Source: Methanobacteriota archaeon | GTDB taxonomy: Archaea; Thermoplasmatota; Thermoplasmata; UBA10834 | Direction of reading: 5' to 3' | Assembly (NCBI GenBank): GCA_020347565.1 | Contig: CP070732.1 | Coordinates: 125,898 to 167,583, forward strand | Length of the DNA stretch: 41,686 nt | Part shown: piece by piece, positions 30,515 to 38,131 of the stretch | How the letters are laid out: each line of letters starts with the position of its first letter | Position numbering within the stretch: position 1 is the first letter of the stretch | Made by a program: the position numbers and the translations under genes | The notes under the pieces: model-generated | The model's input: the letters and a program-made list of their open reading frames with translations, nothing else | Told to the model about the DNA's origin: nothing | The model's database searches: none

Positions 30515-30587
30515 GTGGGCAGGTTTGTCTCGCTGCCAGAATCCGCCGTCTTGGACGGGTGATGGCACGTACGTTGCCCACATAACA
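30515..30587 (+). ncRNA. Candidate structured RNA, H/ACA-like
   Basis: Three nested perfect helices are visible: GTGGGCA (30515-30521) with TGCCCAC (30575-30581); TGCCA (30534-30538) with TGGCA (30563-30567); and CCGTC (30546-30550) with GACGG (30554-30558), closing a 3-nt loop. Between the lower and middle stems is a large internal loop (12 and 7 nt), like a pseudouridylation pocket. Between the upper two stems are GA on both strands, which could form sheared pairs as in a kink-turn. ACA follows the lower stem after 3 nt. This is the plan of an archaeal H/ACA guide RNA, though the pocket-to-ACA distance (about 17 nt) is slightly long. It could also be a leader of another type. The flanking 30382-30457 and 30588-30690 show nothing else I recognise. 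Confidence 0.42.
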
Positions 30588-30697
30588 CGGTGATTCTCAG
30601 AGAACGTCGGTCGAGCTGCATCGCGGCGCCGATCATTGAATGACATTCGCGAAGTCTCCGCCGAGACTTGATTGCGATACAGACTTCTCAGCAGATG

Positions 30698-30704
30698 TTA
30701 TATA
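30698..30704 (+). promoter_or_regulatory. TATA box of the zinc-ribbon/EF-1 beta operon
   Basis: TTATATA is centred 31 nt before a TTG at 30732, fitting a start site near 30728 and a nearly leaderless transcript. Confidence 0.6.
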
Positions 30705-30731
30705 CAGAAACCATATTCCTCAGCATCGAGG

Positions 30732-30911
30732 TTGAATGGATTGCCCGGCCAGGAGAAAGCTTGTTCATCTTGCGGCATTCGTCTCGTGAAGGCTTCAGAG
30801 ACCACGTTTCCATGTCCTAGCTGCGGGAGAAGCACGATCGGCCGCTGCACGAAGTGCAGAGACCAGAGCGTGAGCTACACCTGTCCGGAATGTGGTTTTT
30901 CAGGCCCATGA
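30732..30911 (+). CDS. HVO_2753-like zinc-ribbon protein
   Basis: A 59-residue protein with four CxxC knuckles: CSSC, CPSC, CTKC and CPEC, ending in CGFSGP. This is the small archaeal zinc-finger family typified by HVO_2753, predicted to bind RNA and commonly encoded next to EF-1 beta, as it is here. Only TTG codons fit as start: TTG 30732 matches the TATA spacing, and TTG 30741 is the alternative. An ATG at 30735 lies in another frame and reads to an early stop. The frame is open further upstream, but that part overlaps the TATA box. Confidence 0.88.
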   Translation: MNGLPGQEKACSSCGIRLVKASETTFPCPSCGRSTIGRCTKCRDQSVSYTCPECGFSGP

Positions 30912-30920
30912 GGTGGTCAA

Positions 30921-31187
30921 GTGGGCGAGGTGGCGCTGCAGTATAGGATTCTACCCAATGACCCTCAGGTAGACCTCGACGCTCTGCTGAAGGACATCAC
31001 GAAGGCGCTTCCCGAGGGCGCTGTGCTCAGAACCTCTGAGAAGAAGCCAGTCGCGTTCGGACTGAACGCTCTCCATGTGCTCATCGTGATCGAGGACAAG
31101 GAAGGCGGAGCAGATAAGACCGAATCCGCACTGGCCGGTGTGCCTGGAGTCCAAAGCGTCGAAATCATCCAAATGGGGCTGCTCTAG
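30921..31187 (+). CDS. ef1b: Elongation factor 1-beta
   Basis: An 88-residue archaeal aEF-1B, with the MGEVALQYRILPNDPQVDLDAL opening, the conserved PVAFGLNALHVLIVIED strand and the VQSVEIIQMG end. It recharges EF-1A with GTP during translation. The start is GTG 30921 with GAGGTGG upstream, 9 nt after the zinc-ribbon stop, so both genes form one operon. It converges on the ArsR-type gene with a 17-nt gap. Confidence 0.95.
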   Translation: MGEVALQYRILPNDPQVDLDALLKDITKALPEGAVLRTSEKKPVAFGLNALHVLIVIEDKEGGADKTESALAGVPGVQSVEIIQMGLL

Positions 31188-31204
31188 GACGAGTCGGCTG
31201 CACC

Positions 31205-31831
31205 TCAGCCGGACCGTTTCTTCTTCCCCTTTGACTGGGTGGGGCAACAGGATTGAAGCATCTTCCTTAGCTCGTTCTTCTTGCGAACCCTCTCGCGGTG
31301 GCTTTCATCGTCCTCGGCTACCATCGCGGCATACTCAAGCATCGTCTGCTTTACGAAGAACCCGACGTCGTCCAGATCCTCAATCTTGTCTGTCCATCTG
31401 CCGGCACAAGAACACTTATCCAGTTCTTCGGTGATCGCTGCAATCCTCTTCACGGACTTGTCGTCGGCTTCGGAGAGAAGGCCGATCTTCGCAAGCCCTT
31501 CCAACGAGCTCCTGACCAGCTCTTCCGTGGCCCGACCGCCCTTCGTCTCACCGCACGACAGGTGGAACATCTCAGCGGCGGAGCGGTAGTACGTCTCGAT
31601 GAAATGGCCCACGCGCTCCTCTCGGGAGACCTCGACAACGCCGATCTTCTTCATCTTCCTTATCTGATGGTATATCGCCTGGGCAGTCAATCCCAATTCG
31701 CTTGCGATCTGACTGACAGTCATCTCCTTGACTTTCAACAGATAGATTATGCGCCGCCTCGTCTCATCGGCCAGTATCTCAAAAGCTTCGGGGTCCTTGA
31801 TTGTTTTGACGGCTTTCAAAGAGGTCACCAC
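31205..31831 (-). CDS. ArsR-family winged-helix regulator with Cys-rich C-terminal half
   Basis: About 208 residues. Residues 10-90 are a winged-helix domain: DPEAFEILADETRRRIIYLLK, then MTVSQIASELGLTAQAIYHQIRKMKK as recognition helices, and a basic wing. The rest is helical, with CSCAG in the middle and CC near the Lys-rich C-terminus, which might bind metal or form disulfides. It resembles archaeal ArsR/HTH_20 regulators, without a recognisable ligand domain. The start is GTG 31831 or GTG 31828; both are about 26 nt from a CTATAATAC TATA box (31852-31860). Direct repeats over its promoter suggest that it controls itself or the divergent short ORFs. Confidence 0.85.
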   Translation of the reverse strand: MVTSLKAVKTIKDPEAFEILADETRRRIIYLLKVKEMTVSQIASELGLTAQAIYHQIRKMKKIGVVEVSREERVGHFIETYYRSAAEMFHLSCGETKGGRATEELVRSSLEGLAKIGLLSEADDKSVKRIAAITEELDKCSCAGRWTDKIEDLDDVGFFVKQTMLEYAAMVAEDDESHRERVRKKNELRKMLQSCCPTQSKGKKKRSG

Positions 31832-31836
31832 TAAAA

Positions 31837-31878
31837 TGTATTGTAGCAATGTATTATAGTCTTTTTCACTGTACTACG
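31837..31878. repeat. Direct repeats over the ArsR-type gene promoter
   Basis: Three similar words lie in tandem on the plus strand: TGTATTGTAG at 31837, TGTATTATAG at 31850 and TGTACTACG at 31870, with offsets of 13 and 20 nt. They overlap the TATA box and start site of the regulator, the usual place for a repressor operator. Confidence 0.4.
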
Positions 31879-31950
31879 ATTGTTTCTCTTTTAAAACGAA
31901 GGTTTTATTAGCTAAAAGGTTTATTATGGTTCGAAAAGGAGCGGTTATCA

Positions 31951-32067
31951 ATGCCGACGATATATCCGGAGAGGAGGCCCACAACCCGTGACCTTAGAGG
32001 ACGGTCCCCTGAACTTATGAAGGTCTGGATGAGCGCTGAGCTCAGAACCAGGGGGCGGGTTCAGTGA
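31951..32067 (+). CDS. Short ORF, 38 residues
   Basis: Begins MPTIYPERRPTTRDLRG and is very basic; I do not recognise it. Its ATG is about 27 nt from a TTTATTAT TATA-like box (31920-31927), the spacing seen at leaderless genes in this window. Its TGA overlaps the ATG of the next ORF (TGATG). It may be a real small gene, or the first piece of a gene broken by frameshifts. Confidence 0.35.
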   Translation: MPTIYPERRPTTRDLRGRSPELMKVWMSAELRTRGRVQ

Positions 32068-32366
32068 TGTTCGGCCCCAACATCCTGCCGTCTTCGCGCA
32101 GGACTATTCGCGAGGACATATGCCGGTACGTCAGAACCGAGTACGGCGATGACAACCCCTGCTGGATCGTAGCCAGCAGGCCGGACCTATCAAGCGTCAG
32201 ACCATCCAATGGGTTGAGGCGGAGCAGTGCTCCGGAGGCGAGTTCTTGCTGCCAGCAGGAAGCTCGTCAACCCGCAGGGTGCAAGTGCCCTGTCCTCAAC
32301 GCCGTCTCAGGCGGCATGGGAGTCGCAGAAACGACATCGAGAGGCGGTGGTCGTGCAAACCCTTGA
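32067..32366 (+). CDS. Hypothetical ORF, possibly the front part of a frameshifted gene
   Basis: Starts MFGPNILPSSRRTIREDI. The first 45-50 codons have the G/C-ending bias of real genes here, including a plausible RRTIREDICRYVRTEYGDDN helix. After about 32220 the protein becomes Ser/Cys/Gly-rich and unlike a fold, while the +1 frame becomes coding-like. The most economical reading is a gene that shifts frame near 32220, or a short gene whose real end is not visible. No homologue recognised. Confidence 0.3.
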   Translation: MFGPNILPSSRRTIREDICRYVRTEYGDDNPCWIVASRPDLSSVRPSNGLRRSSAPEASSCCQQEARQPAGCKCPVLNAVSGGMGVAETTSRGGGRANP

Positions 32367-32475
32367 CGCGGACAGTCAGAGGGTGTGCACAGTCTGCGGA
32401 CGAAGATGCACCGCTGATTCCCAGGAATGTCCCAGGTGCGGGAACGTGTTCTGCATATCCCGGGGATCATGCTAG
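32227..32475 (+). CDS. Hypothetical ORF with C-terminal zinc ribbon
   Basis: An 82-residue frame starting at GTG 32227, with GGCGGAG upstream. The last 30 residues contain CTVCGRRC and CPRCGNVFC, two zinc knuckles of a ribbon that are unlikely to arise by chance in a shadow frame. The front part is basic and featureless. It is in the +1 frame relative to the preceding ORF and may be the back half of the same gene. Confidence 0.4.
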   Translation: MLRRRVLAASRKLVNPQGASALSSTPSQAAWESQKRHREAVVVQTLDADSQRVCTVCGRRCTADSQECPRCGNVFCISRGSC

Positions 32476-32561
32476 AGACTCTCGCCGCAATCGCCCCTCA
32501 GGCAAATGGCAGGCTAACGCCCTTCAGGTACGCCCAGAGCATCTCCGCCAGCCAACGGTCC

Positions 32562-33989
32562 TCATACCTTTGGCGGTGGCAGGATGTAGTTGCCCTTCAT
32601 GAGGTACTTCGTCAGTTCCCTCGCGCGCCTTATGACTTCCTCAGCCTTGTTGTACAATTCCTCTCGCGAGTGCTTCTCACGGGCGAGGCCCTCTTTCATA
32701 GCGGCCATGCCAACTGCGGTGGCCTCTCGCGGGAAGACCTCCCACTCATCCATAGTTGGAACGATGTAGTCCTCACGGAGCCCATTGTCCTCTGCCGTTT
32801 TCGCCAGCTCAAGCACAGCCGCAAGACACATCGTGTCTGATATCGTCTTCGCCTTGACGTCCAAAGTTCCACGGAAGATGCCTGGGAACCCGAGGGAGTT
32901 GTTCACCTGGTTAGGGAAGTCCGACCGACCAGTGGCGATTATCTTGGCTCCTGCCTCCTTCGCCTCCCAAGGCCATATCTCCGGTATCGGGTTGGCGGTG
33001 GCGAACACTATCGCATCGTCAGCCATGGTCTTCACCCACTCTGGCTTGATCGTTCCCGGGCCGGGCTTGGAAGCAGCCACGACAATGTCAGCGCCCTTCA
33101 TCGCCTCGGCATCGGTTCCAACAAGGCCTTCGCTGTTCGAGTGGCAGCACATGAACCATTTCTCCTTGTACTGTTCCCTCACATCGTCACGGCCGTTATG
33201 CAATGTGCCCTTCGAGTCGCACATTACCATGTTCTCCCACTTGTAGCCGGAGATGTGCATGATCCTCGAGATGGCGATATTCGCAGCGCCAGCCCCTATG
33301 AACACGGCCTTCATCTGTGAGGGCTTCTTCCCGACGATTTTCGCGGCATTGATGGCGCCGGCGGCGACGATCGTGCCAGTGCCCTGTTGGTCGTCGTGCC
33401 ATACAGGTATGTCGCACTCCTGCCGGAGCCGCTCGAGGATGTAGAAACACTTCGGCTGCGCGATGTCCTCGAGATTCACTCCACCAAGGGAAGGCTGGAG
33501 GTGCTTCACGGTCTTGATGAACTCATCTGGGTCCTTGGTTCCGAGGCAGAGAGGGAACGCGTCCACGCCTCCGAGATACTTGAACAACAGCGACTTGCCC
33601 TCCATTACCGGCATCCCTGCCTCGGGGCCTATGTCGCCCAGGCCAAGCACCCGCGTGCCGTCAGATATGACCCCCACGGTGTTCCACCTGTTCGTGTGAA
33701 CGTACGACAACTCCTTGTCCTTGTTGATCGCCTTGCAGGGCTCAGCCACTCCCGGAGTGTACCATATGGCGAAGTCGCTGAAATCTCGCACCACGCACTT
33801 CGGGGTGACCTCGATCTTGCCTTCGTAGAACGGATGGTAGACCATTGCCAACCTTGCCGGCTCGTAGGCCTTCTTCAACAGCTCGTCGACGGATGTCTCC
33901 CCCGACGGCTTTGTCTCCGCCTTCGTGGCATTCCCAGCCGAAGCCTTCCCCGCGGGCATCCTCTCTGTGGAACTGGATTCCTTCGTCAT
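32562..33989 (-). CDS. Malic enzyme (NAD(P)-dependent)
   Basis: A 475-residue malate dehydrogenase (oxaloacetate-decarboxylating) without the phosphotransacetylase extension of long bacterial forms. KCVVRDFSDFAIWYTPGVAEPC, GLGDIGPEAGMPVMEGKSLLFK, PVWHDDQQGTGTIV and the nucleotide-binding FIGAGAANIAI are family blocks. It turns malate into pyruvate and CO2. The first ~33 residues are low-complexity (Ser/Lys/Ala/Thr-rich) before VDELLKKAYEPARLAM and are not part of the fold. The ATG at 33989 has AGGTGG 9 nt upstream; ATG 33959 is another option. The gap 33990-34203 contains promoter-like sequences for both flanking genes. Confidence 0.95.
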   Translation of the reverse strand: MTKESSSTERMPAGKASAGNATKAETKPSGETSVDELLKKAYEPARLAMVYHPFYEGKIEVTPKCVVRDFSDFAIWYTPGVAEPCKAINKDKELSYVHTNRWNTVGVISDGTRVLGLGDIGPEAGMPVMEGKSLLFKYLGGVDAFPLCLGTKDPDEFIKTVKHLQPSLGGVNLEDIAQPKCFYILERLRQECDIPVWHDDQQGTGTIVAAGAINAAKIVGKKPSQMKAVFIGAGAANIAISRIMHISGYKWENMVMCDSKGTLHNGRDDVREQYKEKWFMCCHSNSEGLVGTDAEAMKGADIVVAASKPGPGTIKPEWVKTMADDAIVFATANPIPEIWPWEAKEAGAKIIATGRSDFPNQVNNSLGFPGIFRGTLDVKAKTISDTMCLAAVLELAKTAEDNGLREDYIVPTMDEWEVFPREATAVGMAAMKEGLAREKHSREELYNKAEEVIRRARELTKYLMKGNYILPPPKV

Positions 33990-34203
33990 CCGACCCTACC
34001 ACCTGATCCGTGATGCTGTTTCGAAAGTCGTCGAGCGTCATTGCGATTTAGGACAACTTCGCAACGGCTTTCTTATGCAAACAGCTATCTCTTCGAGAAT
34101 AATTCGGCGGATTAATACGTTGGCATGGTACTTTAGGCGTTGAAGGGCGGATGGCGCCCCATCGGAGAATCATATAACGGTAGAGGTGATACAGCCACCC
34201 ACC

Positions 34204-35835
34204 ATGAGAACGCTCGTGTTGGACGGTTACACCGACGAGCCTTCCTGCCTCGGTGTGCCGCCGTTCATATCGACGTACGCCAGGATGGCGTATGGCGCCA
34301 TAGAGGACGCGGGGAGCGAGGCTCGCTATGCGACGATAGACCAATGGAGGGGCGGGGACGTCGACTTACGCGGATACGACCTCCTCGTCGCGATACGCCA
34401 TGTCGCCGTCCCGGGCAAGTACCTGCGCGGAATGCCCGCGAGCGACAGGGAGCTGGCAGTGATCGGCGAGGAGGCCCCCTGCAGAAGCGTGGTAAGCCTT
34501 GGCATCCAATGTAGGGATGTGCCGCACGCCGTCGGGGACGCCTTCGACCACGTCGTTTCGGGGGACGTCGACGCGTTCGTACACGATATCGTCCGGAGCG
34601 GCTCGCCCTCGGATAGGAAGCGAACGCCAGAGGAGTGGAGAGAGTGGTTGTTGCGGGGCGCGAAGGCTTGTGAATCGCATCCCGACCATGGCGGCCCTCT
34701 GATAGCCGAGATGCAGATGTACAGAGGGTGCGTGAGGTATTTCACCGGTGGCTGCAGGTTCTGCACAGAGCCGATTCAGGGAGAGGTCGTAGCCCGCGAG
34801 GCCAGAGACATCCTCGACGAAGCCGTGGCGCTCGCCGAGGCGGGCGTCCATCACCTCCGCCTCGGCGCCCAGACATGCACGTATTCGTACATGGCAAAGG
34901 GCATCGGCGAGACGGAGACGCCAACGCCGAATCCAGACGCGATCAGCAAGCTGTTCGAGGCGATCGCACGGGAAGCCCGTCCCACGGTGTTCCATGTGGA
35001 CAACGCCAACCCAGCAGTAATCGCCGCCCACCCAGAGGAGTCCAGGGAAGTCACGAAAGCCTTGGTGGAGTTCTGCACGGGAGGGAATGTCGTGGCGTTC
35101 GGGCTCGAAAGCGCCGACCCTGTGGTCGCGAAGGCGAACAACCTCAACTCCGACTCTGAGGCGACGCTGGAGGCGATCAGGATAGTCAACGAGGTGGGGC
35201 GCGATAGAGGGCCAACGGGACTGCCTCGCCTCCTGCCTGGTCTCAACTTCGTCTGCGGACTCGACGGCGAAACCAAGGCCACCTACCTCGCCAATATGGA
35301 ATTCTTACGACGCGTGATTTCCGAAGGGCTCCTTCTGAGGAGAACGAACATTCGCCAGGTCATACCGTCGCGTCGGGAATTCAGGGGCGTGCGGCTCAAG
35401 CGCGAGTTCGCCGCTTTCAAGAGAGCCGTCAGGGAGTATGTGGACTTCCCGATGCTGGGCGACCTCGCCCCCAACGGAACGGTCCTCACGAACGTGTGCA
35501 CGGAGCTGAGGGAGGGGGGACGTACCTTCGGGCGGCAGGTGGGCTCGTATCCGATCCTGGTTGGCCTTCCGTACCCTTTCGAGATAGGACGGTGGGTCGA
35601 CGTCTTGGTGGTGAACAGAGGCCCGAGGAGCGTCTCCGCCATTCTGCACCCGACCGACGCGAACACGGCAACGCTTTCGATGCTTCAGTCTGTCCCGGGC
35701 ATAGGAAAACGGAGAGCGATGGCAATCGTCAGAAACCGGCCGTTCGCGGACGATCGCGAGCTCTGGCGCCTCCTCGGCGAGGAGGCGGAGGCGGCCAAAC
35801 GGCACCTTGTCGTCCGTCGCGAAGGCCAACCGTAA
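34204..35835 (+). CDS. Radical SAM protein with C-terminal helix-hairpin-helix (COG1031 type)
   Basis: A 543-residue protein. The iron-sulfur motif is RGCVRYFTGGCRFC (Cys176, Cys184, Cys187; CX7CX2C), the spacing I associate with archaeal COG1031 rather than the standard CX3CX2C. The N-terminal ~170 residues are a domain with LVLDGYTDEPSCLGVPPF. The C-terminus contains a helix-hairpin-helix, LQSVPGIGKRRAMAIVRNRP, a DNA- or RNA-binding element. The function is unknown; a nucleic-acid modification enzyme is a reasonable inference. ATG 34204 is preferred over GTG 34186, since a CATATAAC box is 26-30 nt upstream. Confidence 0.88.
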   Translation: MRTLVLDGYTDEPSCLGVPPFISTYARMAYGAIEDAGSEARYATIDQWRGGDVDLRGYDLLVAIRHVAVPGKYLRGMPASDRELAVIGEEAPCRSVVSLGIQCRDVPHAVGDAFDHVVSGDVDAFVHDIVRSGSPSDRKRTPEEWREWLLRGAKACESHPDHGGPLIAEMQMYRGCVRYFTGGCRFCTEPIQGEVVAREARDILDEAVALAEAGVHHLRLGAQTCTYSYMAKGIGETETPTPNPDAISKLFEAIAREARPTVFHVDNANPAVIAAHPEESREVTKALVEFCTGGNVVAFGLESADPVVAKANNLNSDSEATLEAIRIVNEVGRDRGPTGLPRLLPGLNFVCGLDGETKATYLANMEFLRRVISEGLLLRRTNIRQVIPSRREFRGVRLKREFAAFKRAVREYVDFPMLGDLAPNGTVLTNVCTELREGGRTFGRQVGSYPILVGLPYPFEIGRWVDVLVVNRGPRSVSAILHPTDANTATLSMLQSVPGIGKRRAMAIVRNRPFADDRELWRLLGEEAEAAKRHLVVRREGQP

Positions 35836-35887
35836 CAGTCAACTTATAGTATCGACCAGCCGATTCATCCTAATCCGGGCGGCTGCG

Positions 35888-37024
35888 ATGATTGATGCGA
35901 GACTTGCGGCGAGGTACCCCTTCATGAGGGCGTCCTCGGAGCTGCTCAAGCGGAGAGGCGTGACCCTAGATGGTCTGATATCCAGCATGGCGTACGAAAG
36001 CGCACGGACCTTGGGCAAGGAGAGAGTGCTCGAGGCGGTGGAGTTCCCTCGGATCGTTGACCACCCCATCACATCCGAGGCCGATGCGATGAACGAGCTC
36101 CTCAGCTATCCCGTAGCCCGGATGATCGTCTCATGCTTGGGCGACGAGAAGTTCATACGCAGATACGCCATCGCTGAGGCGAAGCTTGCCAATTCCAGGC
36201 TGACAGCGGAGATCGAGAGCGGACGCGAGCGAGAAACCAAGGCGGCCGTGGACCGTGCGGAGGCGGCCGGAAGCGTATTCACCATACGCATGGCGGAGGA
36301 GCTTGGACTCCAGGTGAGCCGCGTGGATGGGTCGCTCGCCGTCGATTTCACGGACTTCCTGAGATTCTCCACGGCGATGAAGAGCAAGTCCTGGAAGCTC
36401 GTGAACCAAGATGTCCGCGACGGCATGACGCTCATCACCGAGGGCACGCTGATACGGCTCGTCGAGCAGATGATCGCGGACAAGATATCCTCCGAACTGC
36501 CGCTCCCTGTGAACGACGTCATCATCGCCGCCCTCGCTGACGATGTCGAGGAGGTAGGCGGGGCGCTTGAGGAGAAACGGGCCGAGCACCCGGAAAGGGA
36601 CTTCGGACGCGTCAGCATCGTGAGGTTCCCTCCGTGCATGAAGGCGTTGCTGGATATGATACGACGAGGTGAGAACGTCCCACACACCGGCAGGTTCGCC
36701 ATCGTCGCGTTCCTCCACACCCTCGGCATGGACTCCGAGACTATCCTCTCGACCTTCGCTGCGTCCGCGGACTTCGACGAGGGCAAGAGCAGATACCAGA
36801 TACAGCACATAACGGGCGAGATCTCCGGGACGGAGTACACTCCGCCCGAATGCAGCACGATGAAGAGCTATGGCATATGCTTCGACCCAGACGCCCTCTG
36901 CGACAGGGACTGGATGAACCACCCGTTGACGTACTACCGCGTGAAGGGCAAGAAGCCGGGACGGAGTCGCCGAGCGGTCAAGAAAGAGCCTTCCAGATCA
37001 GGCGTGCGCGCTGGACGGCGGTGA
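35888..37024 (+). CDS. priL: DNA primase large subunit PriL
   Basis: A 378-residue archaeal PriL. The C-terminal domain contains the four-cysteine iron-sulfur site: PPCMK, PPECS, YGIC and DALCD, along with GRFAIVAFLHTLGM. With PriS it makes RNA or DNA primers at the fork. The N-terminal half is helical, as expected. The ATG at 35888 follows an AACTTATAG box by about 40 nt. The basic tail (KKPGRSRRAVKK...) overlaps the convergent phosphatidyltransferase gene by 47 nt. priS is not in this window. Confidence 0.95.
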   Translation: MIDARLAARYPFMRASSELLKRRGVTLDGLISSMAYESARTLGKERVLEAVEFPRIVDHPITSEADAMNELLSYPVARMIVSCLGDEKFIRRYAIAEAKLANSRLTAEIESGRERETKAAVDRAEAAGSVFTIRMAEELGLQVSRVDGSLAVDFTDFLRFSTAMKSKSWKLVNQDVRDGMTLITEGTLIRLVEQMIADKISSELPLPVNDVIIAALADDVEEVGGALEEKRAEHPERDFGRVSIVRFPPCMKALLDMIRRGENVPHTGRFAIVAFLHTLGMDSETILSTFAASADFDEGKSRYQIQHITGEISGTEYTPPECSTMKSYGICFDPDALCDRDWMNHPLTYYRVKGKKPGRSRRAVKKEPSRSGVRAGRR

Positions 37025-37598
37025 TGTTCCCGGCTATGCCGAAATAGACCATCATCCACCCTACGAGGGAGTATCCGAGCAGGTCCTCGGCGACGCCGAC
37101 CTCAGCGAGCATGAGCAGATACTGTACGATAGGCACCACGATGAGGAGGGCCAATCTGTCGGCCCTTCCGAGGATTCCTCGGTACTCTCTTCTCAGACCG
37201 AGCGCCTGCGCCTGCGTGCCCATGTAGCTCGAGAGCATCACACCGATTATCGCGAACAGGCCGACGAATACGGAGCAGTGAACGCTCAGCGCCACGCCGG
37301 CCAGTATGAACACATCGGCATATCTGTCTATGACATGGTCGACGAAGTCACCTCTCTTGGATTCCGTCGCCTTCAGGCGCGCCACCTTCCCATCCAGAGC
37401 GTCAAGAAGGCCGTTTATCGCGACCATGGTCGCGCCGAGTAGCAGGAAGTGTGAGGGCTCCTGGGCGAAGAAGACTCCCGCGAGCATGGCGAATACAAGC
37501 GATGCGGCGGAGAGATGATTGGGGTTGACGGCCGCCAGCCGCCTAGCCGCGGGGGAGAGCAGCCGGTCCGCCTCGTCACGGTATCCGTCTAGAACCAG
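36978..37598 (-). CDS. CDP-alcohol phosphatidyltransferase, probable CTG start
   Basis: A membrane enzyme of about 206 residues. The catalytic signature DGKVARLKATESKRGDFVDHVID matches DGx2ARx8Gx3Dx3D, and four or more hydrophobic helices follow. In archaea such enzymes attach a polar head group such as inositol phosphate or serine to CDP-archaeol. The first in-frame ATG (37487) would cut the conserved front LDGYRDEADRLLSPAARRL and the first membrane helix. No ATG, GTG or TTG lies upstream in frame, but CTG 37598 sits 6 nt after a perfect GGAGGT, overlapping the stop of the AK6 gene. I therefore propose a CTG start. Confidence 0.85.
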   Translation of the reverse strand: MVLDGYRDEADRLLSPAARRLAAVNPNHLSAASLVFAMLAGVFFAQEPSHFLLLGATMVAINGLLDALDGKVARLKATESKRGDFVDHVIDRYADVFILAGVALSVHCSVFVGLFAIIGVMLSSYMGTQAQALGLRREYRGILGRADRLALLIVVPIVQYLLMLAEVGVAEDLLGYSLVGWMMVYFGIAGNITAVQRARLIWKALS

Positions 37599-38104
37599 TC
37601 CAAGACCTCCTGGCTCCAGTCAACATGCCCGACTGGATATTTCTCACTTTCTCCAGCCATGATCGCACTGATGGCGGAGGCCACCTCAGCAGAGGAGAGA
37701 TGAGTGGTGTCTATCTCACAGACCGTAGGCGCGCAACCCAGCGCCTCTATCAGTATCACATCCACAGCCTCCGCCTCCATGTTCTCCCGGACCTTGACGG
37801 CGGCGTACCCCCTCGACTCGAGCCGTTTCTGCAGTACCTTTGGGGAGCATCGGAGGACGATGGCGGTGTCGACTCCCAGCAGGTGGGATAGATGCCCTTC
37901 GATTAGCACATTATCCTCGATTCCAGCAACGAATCTCGAAAGGGCATCCGTGTCTATCTCCAGCGCTCCTGTCGCGAGGTCCAACTCCGGGGCGAGGCCC
38001 GACTCTTCCACAAGCCGGCCGACGGTGACAACTCTTATGCCCTCGATTAGGGGGACCGCACTGCTCTTCCCCGTTCCGGGAGTGCCTGTAAGCGCCACCT
38101 TCAT
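37589..38104 (-). CDS. AK6/Fap7-type adenylate kinase
   Basis: A 171-residue P-loop kinase of the archaeal COG1936 (AK6, Fap7) family. GTPGTGKS is at residues 7-14, a DTD switch is in the middle, and LEGHLSHL-like text (IEGHLSHLL) follows. Fap7-type proteins act in the maturation of the small ribosomal subunit and also have adenylate kinase activity. The ATG at 38104 is preferred to a TTG at 38116, with TTGATATC about 28 nt upstream. It follows truA by 27 nt and overlaps the phosphatidyltransferase gene. Confidence 0.9.
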   Translation of the reverse strand: MKVALTGTPGTGKSSAVPLIEGIRVVTVGRLVEESGLAPELDLATGALEIDTDALSRFVAGIEDNVLIEGHLSHLLGVDTAIVLRCSPKVLQKRLESRGYAAVKVRENMEAEAVDVILIEALGCAPTVCEIDTTHLSSAEVASAISAIMAGESEKYPVGHVDWSQEVLDWF

Positions 38105-38131
38105 ACGGACAGGCAACCGCTACAACAGATA

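Noticed and set aside
30559..30600. C/D box guide RNA based on GTGATGG and GTGATTC
   Set aside because: No matching CTGA D boxes at suitable distances were found.
30400..30700. RNase P RNA or SRP RNA in the non-coding gap
   Set aside because: The gap is of suitable length but lacks the conserved core sequences of either RNA.
31837..31878. CRISPR-like array
   Set aside because: The repeats are about 10 nt and spaced 13 and 20 nt; too short, and they sit on a promoter.
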